A stretch of 48,096 bases of DNA, taken from Alphaproteobacteria bacterium. GTDB taxonomy: Bacteria; Pseudomonadota; Alphaproteobacteria; CAAGCB01; CAG-977. The position numbers and the translations under genes are program-made. The DNA lies in contig JAFYCE010000054.1 of assembly GCA_017539865.1 (NCBI GenBank), forward strand, positions 1 to 48,096, read 5' to 3'. Below, in pieces: positions 29,115-37,362 of the stretch (the stretch's first letter is position 1; each line of letters begins with the position of its first letter). The notes beneath the pieces were generated by a model. That model had not been told where the DNA came from. It saw only the letters and a program-made list of their open reading frames with translations, and did not search any database.

Positions 29115-29687
29115 TTAAAAATCATAGCGCAAACCGACATTCACCCGACGAAGCTTTACTTCCCGTTTCTGTGTCGGCATGGAAAAATCCCCTAAATCCG
29201 CATACGTATATCCGACATCCAAAACAAGGTTCGCCGGCAGACGGATTCCCACACCTCCGACGGTCTTCCATGAAAAACGGTAACACGGTCTGCCGAAAAC
29301 CGGCCGGCCGTTTACGATTGCATCCGGCGCATCATTTCGCGCCATTCCGGCTCCTGCGCCGACATAAGGGGAAAATGTTTCATTTTGGAATAAATCAACA
29401 TATAAAGCCCCCATTGCCGCCCAAGACGACAAATGCGAACGGCTCCATACGTTTTGAGGCTTTTTCATAGCGATTTTAGTGTATTCCAGCGTAAATTCAC
29501 CACGCAGAAAATCCGACCATTTCTGTCCGAATCCGGTTTGAAAGCCCATACTTTTTTTCAAAGCGCCGTCCGTTGCGTAACCCCTTCCGACATCAAAGCG
29601 CGTATAGAATCCCTCATTCTGATTTTCCGCCCGAACGGGAAAAGTCCACAACATCATCCCCGCTAAAAAAAAGCATACTTTTTTCAT
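29115..29687 (-). CDS. Small outer-membrane beta-barrel protein (opacity-like)
   Basis: The start is ATG 29687 (AAAGGA upstream), just after the pheA stop; a TTG at 29696 is a weaker choice. The 190-residue protein has a signal peptide (MKKVCFFLAGMMLWTFPVRA) and eight likely strands, including FSPYVGAGAGMARND and LVLDVGYTYADLGDF, ending in VNVGLRYDF with the C-terminal Phe expected for a barrel recognised by BamA. This is the porin/opacity-type OmpA-like fold. Its function beyond the outer membrane is unknown. Confidence 0.85.
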   Translation of the reverse strand: MKKVCFFLAGMMLWTFPVRAENQNEGFYTRFDVGRGYATDGALKKSMGFQTGFGQKWSDFLRGEFTLEYTKIAMKKPQNVWSRSHLSSWAAMGALYVDLFQNETFSPYVGAGAGMARNDAPDAIVNGRPVFGRPCYRFSWKTVGGVGIRLPANLVLDVGYTYADLGDFSMPTQKREVKLRRVNVGLRYDF

Positions 29688-29692
29688 TCCGG

Positions 29693-30562
29693 TCAATCCT
29701 TTCGCTGCGCATTCAATTTCGTCCGGTATGAAGACGCCGGATACTTTCCCAATATTTTAACCCTGTCGGAAAAGAACATCAGTTCTTCCATCGCTCTTTG
29801 AAAGGCGGCCGAATCCTTATGAGCGGCCACATCCACCAAAAAACCGGCGGACATCAAAAAACGTTCGGAATCAACGTAACTTTCCAAACGCAAAAGGTCA
29901 ATCCCGTTTGTTGCGAAACCGCCTAAACATTTGTACAAAACCGCCGGTTTGTTTTTAACCCAAAAGACGAAGGAGGTCAAAGCGCTCTGCGGTTCGACTT
30001 TTTCGGCGGGCTTTCGCGACAAGATCCAAAAGCGTGTCGTGTTCAGACGGGAATCCTCTATGCCGGATTTTAAAATTTTCAAGCCGTACATTTCCGCCGC
30101 CGTTTCCGAAGCGATCGCCGCGACATCCTTTCTGTTCATCTGCGCGACTTCCTGAGCGGCCAAAGCGGTATTTCCGCCGGCTTGCGTTTTAACATTCAGC
30201 GCTTTCAGAAAAGACCGGCATTGCGACAACGCCTGCGGATGAGAGCGAACTTCCCGCACATCTTCAATTTCAGCCCGTCCAATTCCCAAAAGACAATGCT
30301 CGATGCGCAGAAAATGCTCACCGATCACAAACAACGGCAAATCCCCTAACAAACGGTGCATATCCGCGACACGCCCCGCCGCGGAATTTTCCACAGGCAA
30401 CACGGCGAAATCGGCCTCTTCATGCAGAACGGCATCCAACGCCCCTTCAAACGTCGGATAAAAGCTGACATCCTCTTCAGGAAAAATTTGCTTCGCCGCC
30501 AAGTGCGAAAACGCCCCCGGCACCCCCTGACACGCAACAATGTTATTCGTTTTTTTGTTCAT
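29693..30562 (-). CDS. pheA: Prephenate dehydratase PheA
   Basis: PheA converts prephenate to phenylpyruvate for phenylalanine synthesis. Seen: QGVPGAFSHLAA at the start, LPVENSAAGRV, the conserved SHPQALSQC, the catalytic-threonine motif NTTRFWIL, and a C-terminal ACT domain with GIDLLRLESY for phenylalanine feedback. The length of 289 residues is that of the stand-alone form without chorismate mutase. Confidence 0.96.
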   Translation of the reverse strand: MNKKTNNIVACQGVPGAFSHLAAKQIFPEEDVSFYPTFEGALDAVLHEEADFAVLPVENSAAGRVADMHRLLGDLPLFVIGEHFLRIEHCLLGIGRAEIEDVREVRSHPQALSQCRSFLKALNVKTQAGGNTALAAQEVAQMNRKDVAAIASETAAEMYGLKILKSGIEDSRLNTTRFWILSRKPAEKVEPQSALTSFVFWVKNKPAVLYKCLGGFATNGIDLLRLESYVDSERFLMSAGFLVDVAAHKDSAAFQRAMEELMFFSDRVKILGKYPASSYRTKLNAQRKD

Positions 30563-30699
30563 ATTTTACCCGAAATTTTTCCAAAATTTATTTTTTGTCA
30601 AAAGACCTTGTAGTCCCGCTCAATATGGTATACTCTTTTTATAGGGACTCGGGCAAGCCTGATGTTATCTTCCACGATTAAAGTAAAAGGATTTCTGAT

Positions 30700-31377
30700 A
30701 TGGAGCATTCTGAAAATCTGCTTTGCGATGAACGCGACGACCGGTACGAACACCGGAAACGTGAAAGGAAAATTCAAGGTTTCGGCTTGAATCGCCCCAT
30801 CCTTTTCAAAAAATCGAACAAAAACGAACAACCGAAAGAATTTCTGGGCATCCCGTGTGAAACGATTGATTTCACGGTCCCCTCCGGTGAGGAACGGCAG
30901 GCCATGCGTCAGGAATTTCAACAGTTCAAACGCGCCGAGTTTATAAAATATCTGGCCGAAACGCAGCAGGATGCCTTGCGTCAGGCAGGCATTTCCGCCA
31001 AACAGATCGAATATATGAAAAACGGCTGCACGCCGCGCGGTTTCAACACCCATCATAAAATCCCCGTTTTCGGCGGCGGAACAAACGATTTTTCAAATCT
31101 TGTCCTGATTCGCAAAGAGCCGTGGCACGATATGATTCATTACCACGTCATCAACCGCCAAACCAAAAATATGAGTGAAGGCGATTCCCGTCGTGTTTCC
31201 ATTCCTTATCCGAAATCTTCCGTTTTTGTGCCGGCTCCGCAATACAAGTTTCTGGAAAAGTGGTATCAAAAGGGACGCAAGACTTACGGCAGCAACAAAA
31301 ACACTTCGCTTTCCGACATCGAAAAAGAAGCGGGACGTAGAGCTTTCGTTCTCGCTTCCAAAGAAAAGGGACGCTAA
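30700..31377 (+). CDS. HNH-motif protein 1 (putative nuclease)
   Basis: The 225-residue protein carries an HNH-like core, GFNTHHKIPVFGGGTNDFSNLVLIRKEPWHDMIHYH, with the paired histidines, the Asn and the downstream His that would bind a metal and cut DNA. The N-terminal 60 residues are highly charged; the middle is a helical domain (EEFQQFKRAEFIKYLAETQ). It is a paralogue of the next gene. No partner immunity gene is seen. The start has AAAGG 9 bases upstream and a -10-like TATACT lies at 30629-30634. Confidence 0.75.
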   Translation: MEHSENLLCDERDDRYEHRKRERKIQGFGLNRPILFKKSNKNEQPKEFLGIPCETIDFTVPSGEERQAMRQEFQQFKRAEFIKYLAETQQDALRQAGISAKQIEYMKNGCTPRGFNTHHKIPVFGGGTNDFSNLVLIRKEPWHDMIHYHVINRQTKNMSEGDSRRVSIPYPKSSVFVPAPQYKFLEKWYQKGRKTYGSNKNTSLSDIEKEAGRRAFVLASKEKGR

Positions 31378-31497
31378 AGAAAACGCCGTCCCTCCCTAAA
31401 AAAGTTTCCGAAGAATATAAAAAAATAGACAAAACATTATTTTTATGACAAACTCTTTTTTAACAGAAACGATTCTTTAAATAAAGGACGCCTTAAA

Positions 31498-32100
31498 ATG
31501 AATAAAGAATACAGATTCGTTCATGCCAGACGCAAAGGCAGCAAAAAAAACAAGAACGGAAACAGGAACGGAAACCAAATGACAATGTCGACATCCGAAC
31601 GTTCGGATGCGGCCAAAGGAAAGTTCCCGTTTACGGAAATCAACGGTTTTCAGTTGAAAGAGGTTGAATGGACGGTTCCCGATAAGAAAACGCGTGAAAG
31701 CCGCCGCAAAGCTTTCAGCAAAGTGCGCACCGCTTTTTTAAAACATATCGGGGAAACGATGGAATCGGGTCTGCGCGACATGGGAATGAACGACAAACAA
31801 ATCGCTCAAGTCAAAAAAGGACGCGCCCCGGTCGGCTATAACGTTCATCATAAACTGCCCATCCACGGCGGCGGCCAGAACGTTTTTTCCAATTTGATTC
31901 TGATGCCGATCGGACCGCATGACGAATTGCATCACAGAGTCATGGATCCGCAAGTGGCGCAAATGCAGTCCGGCGAATCCAAAAAGGTCGTCATCCCTTG
32001 GACGGACGATATGGTTTATGTTTCGCCCGAGCGCAAAAAGACTCAGCCGCAGCAGTCCGTTTTGATTGCCAAAGCGATGGAAGCCCGTTTGGGACGATAA
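31498..32100 (+). CDS. HNH-motif protein 2 (putative nuclease, paralogue)
   Basis: The 200-residue protein has the same architecture as the previous one: a basic, low-complexity N-terminus (RRKGSKKNKNGNRNGN), a helical domain (KVRTAFLKHIGETMESGLRDMG), then GYNVHHKLPIHGGGQNVFSNLILM and HDELHHRVMD. The three-part HNH layout is kept, so both may be active. A basic, disordered N-terminus of this kind suits a nucleic-acid-binding or secreted protein, but no signal peptide is present. A strong terminator follows. Confidence 0.75.
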   Translation: MNKEYRFVHARRKGSKKNKNGNRNGNQMTMSTSERSDAAKGKFPFTEINGFQLKEVEWTVPDKKTRESRRKAFSKVRTAFLKHIGETMESGLRDMGMNDKQIAQVKKGRAPVGYNVHHKLPIHGGGQNVFSNLILMPIGPHDELHHRVMDPQVAQMQSGESKKVVIPWTDDMVYVSPERKKTQPQQSVLIAKAMEARLGR

Positions 32101-32119
32101 AAAACTTTTCTCCTTGGTC

Positions 32120-32154
32120 AAGAAGCCTTCAATCATATTGAAGGCTTCTTTTTT
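32120..32154 (+). terminator. Strong terminator after HNH protein 2
   Basis: A perfect 14-bp stem (32120-32133 against 32137-32150) with a CAT loop, followed by TTTT. Confidence 0.92.
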
Positions 32155-32246
32155 GATGCCGTTTATTTTTTCGCCTTTCGGTCAGATTGTTGCCCCGACG
32201 TTTGCGTCTTATTTCTTTCGAGTAACAAAAAAACGAAAGGAGCAGC

Positions 32247-32954
32247 ATGTTAGAAATCAGATCAAAAAATGACCGCGGCATGACAAAGCTAAGCTGGCTT
32301 GACAGCCGCCACACCTTTTCTTTTGCAGATTATTATGACCCCAGTTTTATGGGATTCAGCGAATTGCGTGCCATTAACGATAACATTGTCGCCCCTCGCG
32401 AAGGTTTCGGCGCGCACCGCCATGACAACATGGAAATCGTAACGATTGTCCTCAGCGGACAAATGGAACATAAAGACAATCTGGGAAATACGACGATCGT
32501 TTCTCCCAGAGAAGTTCAAAGGATGACGACCGGAACCGGCATGATTTACAGCGAAATGAATCCGTCGCTGTCCCGAGCCGCCCACTTTTTACAGATATGG
32601 GTTCTGCCGCGAGAACTGAATTTGACACCGGAATACGAAAAGAAAGAGTTCTTACCCACCAATCTGTTGAACCAGATGTGTCTGATCGTATCGCCGGGCG
32701 GCAAAAACAATTCCCTGCGCATTCATCAGGATGTCAATATCTTCCAATGTGTTTTGGAAGAGGACAGATCCGTACATTTCCAAATGAAACCGTCCCGTCA
32801 CGTCTGGCTGCAAATTGCCGAAGGGGCGATCGAAGCGAACTCGCTTTACTTAAAAGCGGGAGACGGACTGGCCATCACCGAAGAAACGGGCGTTCTGAAA
32901 CTGAAAAGCTTGGAACGCAGAAGCAACTTCATCATCTTCGACCTGCCAAATTAG
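32247..32954 (+). CDS. Pirin-family cupin protein (YhhW-like)
   Basis: The 235-residue protein has the pirin N-terminal cupin: FGAHRHDNMEIVTIVLSGQMEHKDN, containing the metal-binding histidines, and GTGMIYSEMN with the fourth ligand (Glu). Some bacterial pirins are quercetinases, others regulators; the role here is open. AAAGGAG lies 6 bases before the ATG. It ends convergent to nfo with a shared terminator. Confidence 0.93.
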   Translation: MLEIRSKNDRGMTKLSWLDSRHTFSFADYYDPSFMGFSELRAINDNIVAPREGFGAHRHDNMEIVTIVLSGQMEHKDNLGNTTIVSPREVQRMTTGTGMIYSEMNPSLSRAAHFLQIWVLPRELNLTPEYEKKEFLPTNLLNQMCLIVSPGGKNNSLRIHQDVNIFQCVLEEDRSVHFQMKPSRHVWLQIAEGAIEANSLYLKAGDGLAITEETGVLKLKSLERRSNFIIFDLPN

Positions 32955-32956
32955 GA

Positions 32957-32983
32957 AGAGAGGCTTCAGCCTCTCTTTTTTTT
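32957..32983 (+). terminator. Terminator between pirin and nfo
   Basis: Stem AGAGAGGC (32957-32964) against GCCTCTCT (32969-32976) and a run of seven or more T. It overlaps the final codons of nfo on the opposite strand. Confidence 0.88.
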
Positions 32984-33796
32984 CATCAACGCGATTTCCA
33001 TTGCGTAACCATCCAATTCGTTCGGTGTTTCCAGATAAAACGGCAGATCCCGTAATTTCGGGTGATTGATGATTCCGACCAAAGCATCCAATCCCAAAAA
33101 TCCATGTCCCAGCTTCTCATGCCTGTCTTTATGCGACGCAAAAGGATTTTTTGTGTCATTCAAATGAATCGCTTTCAACCTGTCCAGTCCGATAATCCGG
33201 TCAAAGTCTTCCAGCACGCCGTCCAACCGGTTCACAATGTCGTATCCGGCATCGTAGACATGACAAGTATCCAAACAAACACCCAGTTTTTCTTTTAATT
33301 CGACTTGTTCGATAATGCTCTGCAACTCTTCAAAACTGCGGCCGATTTCCGATCCTTTTCCCGCCATCGTTTCCAACAGAACGGTCGTTGTCTGTTCTTT
33401 TTTCAAAACGGCGTTCAGAATTCCGGCAATTTTCCGTATGCCCTCCTCAGTCCCTTGCCCGACATGGGAACCGGGGTGGAAGTTATAGTAATTGTGCGGC
33501 ACGTATTCCATGCGCTTTAAATCGTCAGCCATCGTGTCCAGCGCGAATTGCCGGACACTTTCATCAGCCGCCGCCGCATTCAACGTATAGGGGGCGTGTG
33601 CCAGCAGAACGCCGAACTTGTTTTCCTTTGCCAACGCCAGAAAATCCGCAATGTCTTTTTCCGAAACGTCTTTCGCTTTGCCGCCGCGGGGGTTGCGTGT
33701 AAAGAACTGGAACGTGTTCGCCCCGATTTCCAAAGCCTTTTTTCCCATCGCCGTAAAGCCTTTGGACGCCGACAGATGACACCCGATATAAAACAT
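32966..33796 (-). CDS. nfo: Endonuclease IV (AP endonuclease) Nfo
   Basis: Nfo cuts DNA at abasic sites in base excision repair with three zinc ions. Metal-binding segments are present: [42 protein letters not shown], and [22 protein letters not shown]. The length is 276 residues. The start is ATG 33796 (MFYIGCHLS), which matches the family; the frame to 33889 has no homology and would overlap the divergent acyltransferase gene. Confidence 0.97.
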   Translation of the reverse strand: MFYIGCHLSASKGFTAMGKKALEIGANTFQFFTRNPRGGKAKDVSEKDIADFLALAKENKFGVLLAHAPYTLNAAAADESVRQFALDTMADDLKRMEYVPHNYYNFHPGSHVGQGTEEGIRKIAGILNAVLKKEQTTTVLLETMAGKGSEIGRSFEELQSIIEQVELKEKLGVCLDTCHVYDAGYDIVNRLDGVLEDFDRIIGLDRLKAIHLNDTKNPFASHKDRHEKLGHGFLGLDALVGIINHPKLRDLPFYLETPNELDGYAMEIALMKKKRG

Positions 33797-33866
33797 GACT
33801 TTCCCCCGTTCTTTCGATATATTGATTAAAATAGTCGTCTTTCGTTTCAAATACAAAAGAAAAGTC

Positions 33867-34883
33867 ATGCCCGCCAAAAACAACCGCATCCCCCTTTACG
33901 ACATCATCCGCCTGTTTGCCGCCGCTCTGGTCGTTCTGGGACATTCGACCTATCTGACGATCACGACGGATCACGGCGGAATCAATTATACGTTTGAAAC
34001 GGCGAAAAACGTTTTTTCCTCCGCCTTTTTCAAAGAATGGCTGTACTGGAGCGCATGGGTTTACCGGTTTCATATCCCACTGTTTTTCATGCTGGCGGGA
34101 TCCGTTTTCGCTCTGCGTTCCGATATTGAAACCATACCGCTTTTAATCAAAAAAACGCGCCGTTTATTGGTTCCTTTCTTTTTATGCGGATTGTTTTTCA
34201 TGATTCCGCTGAAAACGGTCGGCGGATTTTTTGATAAAGACAAACTGCCGGAAATCGTCATCGCCTTTCTGTCAGGCCATGAAAGCGGCCACTTATGGTT
34301 TCTGCCGGCTCTGTTCTGGTGTTTCGCCGTATTTTCGCTGTTGTGCCGGATATGGAAAAATCCCGCTTTTATCATGACCGTTTCGCTGTTGCTTTACCGG
34401 TATCATTCCAAGCTGCCGGCCGGATTTTTCGATTTCTCCTTTTCGATGCAATATCTGATTTTTTTCACAGCCGGATTTTATTTCGACCGGTTCAGACCGG
34501 CTTTGACCAAACGTCCGAAAACCGTTTTATGTCTGACCGCCGCATTAATCGTTTTAAACATTGCGGACACAAGACATCATTTTCTGTACCCGCTGTTTTT
34601 CAGAATGGCCGGCTGTTTTCTGTTTTACTTCACAGCTCTAAGTCTCTGCACATTTTTCCCCAAAAAAACGGCTGTTTACTCCGTCCGGAAAGCGGCCGAC
34701 CAAACGATGAACGTTTATCTGTATCACGATCCCCTGATGATTGTCATTCTGGCTTTTTTCGCCGCGCACGAAAGCCTGTTGCATATTGCCGGCGGCGGAC
34801 TGTATTTTCTAAGCCGCATCATCGGCGTCATCCTTTTTTCCGTCATTATCGGAACGGGAATAAAACGGATTTTCCGTCGTTAA
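33867..34883 (+). CDS. Acyltransferase 3 family membrane protein (OafA/YrhL-like)
   Basis: The 338-residue protein has about ten transmembrane helices and the motif [12 protein letters not shown] (R-x10-H) near the N-terminus that marks acyltransferase 3 proteins, which O-acetylate sugars on the cell surface or small molecules. The start is ATG 33867 ([15 protein letters not shown]). The substrate is not readable from the sequence. It abuts the convergent solute-binding gene with no gap. Confidence 0.85.
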   Translation: MPAKNNRIPLYDIIRLFAAALVVLGHSTYLTITTDHGGINYTFETAKNVFSSAFFKEWLYWSAWVYRFHIPLFFMLAGSVFALRSDIETIPLLIKKTRRLLVPFFLCGLFFMIPLKTVGGFFDKDKLPEIVIAFLSGHESGHLWFLPALFWCFAVFSLLCRIWKNPAFIMTVSLLLYRYHSKLPAGFFDFSFSMQYLIFFTAGFYFDRFRPALTKRPKTVLCLTAALIVLNIADTRHHFLYPLFFRMAGCFLFYFTALSLCTFFPKKTAVYSVRKAADQTMNVYLYHDPLMIVILAFFAAHESLLHIAGGGLYFLSRIIGVILFSVIIGTGIKRIFRR

Positions 34884-35786
34884 TCATTCCCCTTCCGGCG
34901 GCGTATACTGCAAAGGCGGATCGTCGGCGAATTTATCCGCCCACATCCGGATACTGTCCTGCAATTTCTTTTCCAACGCGCTTTTATCTTTAATCTGCTC
35001 CGCGAATTGTTGTGCAAAAGCATCCTTGTATTTTCGGCAGACGGACAATTTGGAAAAAGCGATAAAATACTTAATATGACGCAAGACCTTCTTTCCGAAA
35101 TGAACTTTATTTTTGATTTTAAAGCGCCTGACTTCGGCCTCTGCGGCATACGGGCTGGTAATCATAAAATCGACATCTCCGGATAACAGCTTGCGGAAAG
35201 CCGTTTCCGCGCCGTCGACGACTTCCATTTTTGTATCCGTCGGCAAAAGACCGCTGATTAAAGCTTCTATTTCCTCTTCACGTCGGATAACACCTTTCAA
35301 TCCTTTCAAACCGGAAATATCGTCCACTTCGATTTTTTTGGATGCGCGGGACACGACAACAAACGGATTACCGAAATAAGCGGGATAAATGTAATCCGCG
35401 CCGGACTTGGCTTCATCCACATAATAGCTCATAAAAAACATATCCGTCTTACCATGCAAAACCGCTTTCTGAATCTGTTGAACGCTATCCATCACCAGAT
35501 TGTTAATTTTTTGAATTTTCATATCGTTCAACGATGTTTTGACAGAATCAAAAATAAATCCTTTATAATTGTAGGATGTCTTTGCCGTATCACTCAGATC
35601 CAATTCCACCCAAGAAAACGGGGGATAATTTTTAAATCCGACAACAGAAAAACGATCCGAACCATCTGCCGTACCGCAATTATTTTCAGGGTATAAAACC
35701 TTTGTCTTTTCGGAAGCGGCCTGAATATCAAAAGAAAAGATGGCAACAGCACTTAAAACCACAAAAAAAAGCTTTTTCAAAATCAT
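34884..35786 (-). CDS. Periplasmic solute-binding protein, family 3-like
   Basis: The start is ATG 35786 with AAAGGA upstream; a GTG at 35801 is less likely. The 300-residue protein has a signal peptide (MILKKLFFVVLSAVAIFSFDIQA) and the two-lobe family 3 pattern, VVGFKNYPPFSWVEL at the start, TDMFFMSYYVDEAKSGADYIYP in the middle and DVDFMITSPYAAEAEVRR later. It has no adjacent permease or ATPase, so it may be an orphan binding protein or a sensor. The ligand is unknown; amino acids are typical for the family. Confidence 0.75.
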   Translation of the reverse strand: MILKKLFFVVLSAVAIFSFDIQAASEKTKVLYPENNCGTADGSDRFSVVGFKNYPPFSWVELDLSDTAKTSYNYKGFIFDSVKTSLNDMKIQKINNLVMDSVQQIQKAVLHGKTDMFFMSYYVDEAKSGADYIYPAYFGNPFVVVSRASKKIEVDDISGLKGLKGVIRREEEIEALISGLLPTDTKMEVVDGAETAFRKLLSGDVDFMITSPYAAEAEVRRFKIKNKVHFGKKVLRHIKYFIAFSKLSVCRKYKDAFAQQFAEQIKDKSALEKKLQDSIRMWADKFADDPPLQYTPPEGE

Positions 35787-35919
35787 GTCTTTTCCTTTCA
35801 CAGATCCGAAGCGTTTCTTTACTTAATTTTTAATTATTTTTTATATTTTAGTAAAGGCTTTTGATTTTTCAGCCATATTCGGCTATCATTTTTAATCATT
35901 TCAATCAAGGAGCTTTATC

Positions 35920-36336
35920 ATGATCGACAATCCTTATACAAACGCCGAAGCTTCCGCTCTGCCGCAAAATGAATTGGAAGCCCGCGCTCTTGTCAGAACG
36001 GCATCCCGTTTGAACAACATCAAAGAAAAATGGCCGGTCACGACAGCTGAATTGAATGAAGCTTTGGATTTAAACCGGAAGTTATGGACCATTTTGGTAA
36101 CCGGTGCAACGGAAGAGGCCAATCCTCTGCCGATAGAAATCAAACAAAATATTTTCAATTTAGCACATTTCATTTTCAAACATACATTTGCCGTTATGGC
36201 GAAACCGTCGGCTCAATCTTTGGAAATTCTGATAAACATCAATATGAACATCGCCCGCGGATTAAACGAACAAAGCCTGCGACGGGCGGAAGAATTGGAA
36301 AAAGCTCAAGCGGAAGGAGAAAGTCAGGAAAATTGA
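35920..36336 (+). CDS. flaF: FlaF-family flagellin regulator (orphan)
   Basis: The 138-residue protein matches alphaproteobacterial FlaF, which works with FlbT and acts in flagellin synthesis or export: ELEARALVRTASRL, ALDLNRKLWTILVTGATEE, NPLPIEIKQNIFNLAHFIFKHTF. No flagellin, flbT or other flagellar gene is within the window. AAGGAG lies before the ATG. A terminator follows and is shared with virB11. Confidence 0.88.
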   Translation: MIDNPYTNAEASALPQNELEARALVRTASRLNNIKEKWPVTTAELNEALDLNRKLWTILVTGATEEANPLPIEIKQNIFNLAHFIFKHTFAVMAKPSAQSLEILININMNIARGLNEQSLRRAEELEKAQAEGESQEN

Positions 36337-36338
36337 AA

Positions 36339-36366
36339 AAAACGCCGCTAAATACCGGCGTTTTCC
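36339..36366. terminator. Terminator shared by flaF and virB11
   Basis: Stem AAAACGCCG (36339-36347) against CGGCGTTTT (36356-36364), with an 8-base loop and A/T flanks on both sides. It lies directly between the two convergent genes. Confidence 0.8.
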
Positions 36367-37344
36367 TTAAGTCACTTCCGTAACGGCACGAATATTGCCT
36401 TGACGGTTGATTTGAACAACGCGCAATTTATCATGCATTTCGGCTATTGTTTTTTCACGGTCGATCGTCGGATAACAGTGCAAGATACGGTCGGTGAAAG
36501 CCTTATACGCCGCTTCGGAATTTTCAGCGTGAATCGTTGCAAAACAGTTATCGTGACCGGACCCCATCAATTCCCACAAAGCCCCTGCGTTCGCTGTTGA
36601 AATTTCCCCGCCGATAATCGCATCTGGTGTAAAGCGCACGACCAAGTCAATCAATTTCGGATATGTCATTGTGTTTGTCTGTTCTGTACGTGACAACACC
36701 AAATGCACATGATTGGGATGGGGCACGATCAATTCACGGGTATCTTCAATCGTAATCACGCGTTTGTGAGAATCCAAAATCGTCAGCAGATTGTTCAAGA
36801 AGGTCGTTTTACCGGTAGCGGTTGCCCCTGATACTAAAATATGATCCCCGCGTTTAATTGATAAAATCAAGCGCTCGTAAGGGTCTTCCGGATTTTCGAC
36901 TTCTTTCAGTTTATTCAGTTTTTGCAGTCGTTCGCCCGCTTTTAAACCGTAAGCGTCCAATCCGAATTTAATATCGTCGGAATGAACGCGGACGCACATG
37001 GCGATACCGCCGGTCAAATCCTCGTTATCATACATAACATTTTTACCGGCGATTCCCGTAAAACGATGATCCCCCGGCAATGTTGCATAAACAGCCGGCG
37101 ATCCCTGTTCCGGATCAAACGGCAGTTCAAATGTATTGGCAATAATGTGCATAATGTCCGTCAAATACGTTCTGGACAGATTTTTATCCTGCTGACAAGC
37201 CCAAGGATGAGCTCTGCGACCGCGCAAACGCAGCCAGATTTCATCGGGACGGTTGATTGCGACTTCTTCAACGTTATCCTGTTCATACCAATATGACAAA
37301 TAACGCAGTGTCGATCTTAAAACCTGAAAAGCATCTGTCCCCAT
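36367..37344 (-). CDS. virB11: Type IV secretion ATPase VirB11
   Basis: VirB11 is a hexameric traffic ATPase at the inner-membrane face that drives pilus building and substrate transfer. Seen: N-terminal EEVAINRPDEIWLRLRG, Walker A SGATATGKTT, the Asp/His box ITIEDTRELIVPH, Walker B-like PDAIIGGEI and the His box GHDNCFATIHAENS. It lies 18 bases downstream of virB10. The N-terminal domain and box spacing match VirB11 rather than DotB/PilT. It is 325 residues long. Confidence 0.95.
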   Translation of the reverse strand: MGTDAFQVLRSTLRYLSYWYEQDNVEEVAINRPDEIWLRLRGRRAHPWACQQDKNLSRTYLTDIMHIIANTFELPFDPEQGSPAVYATLPGDHRFTGIAGKNVMYDNEDLTGGIAMCVRVHSDDIKFGLDAYGLKAGERLQKLNKLKEVENPEDPYERLILSIKRGDHILVSGATATGKTTFLNNLLTILDSHKRVITIEDTRELIVPHPNHVHLVLSRTEQTNTMTYPKLIDLVVRFTPDAIIGGEISTANAGALWELMGSGHDNCFATIHAENSEAAYKAFTDRILHCYPTIDREKTIAEMHDKLRVVQINRQGNIRAVTEVT

Positions 37345-37362
37345 AGCAATCCTTTCCGTCTT

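Noticed and set aside
31369..31396. Hairpin at the end of HNH protein 1 as terminator
   Set aside because: A 7-bp stem exists (GGGACG against CGTCCC) but no T-tract follows, so read-through to the second HNH gene is likely.
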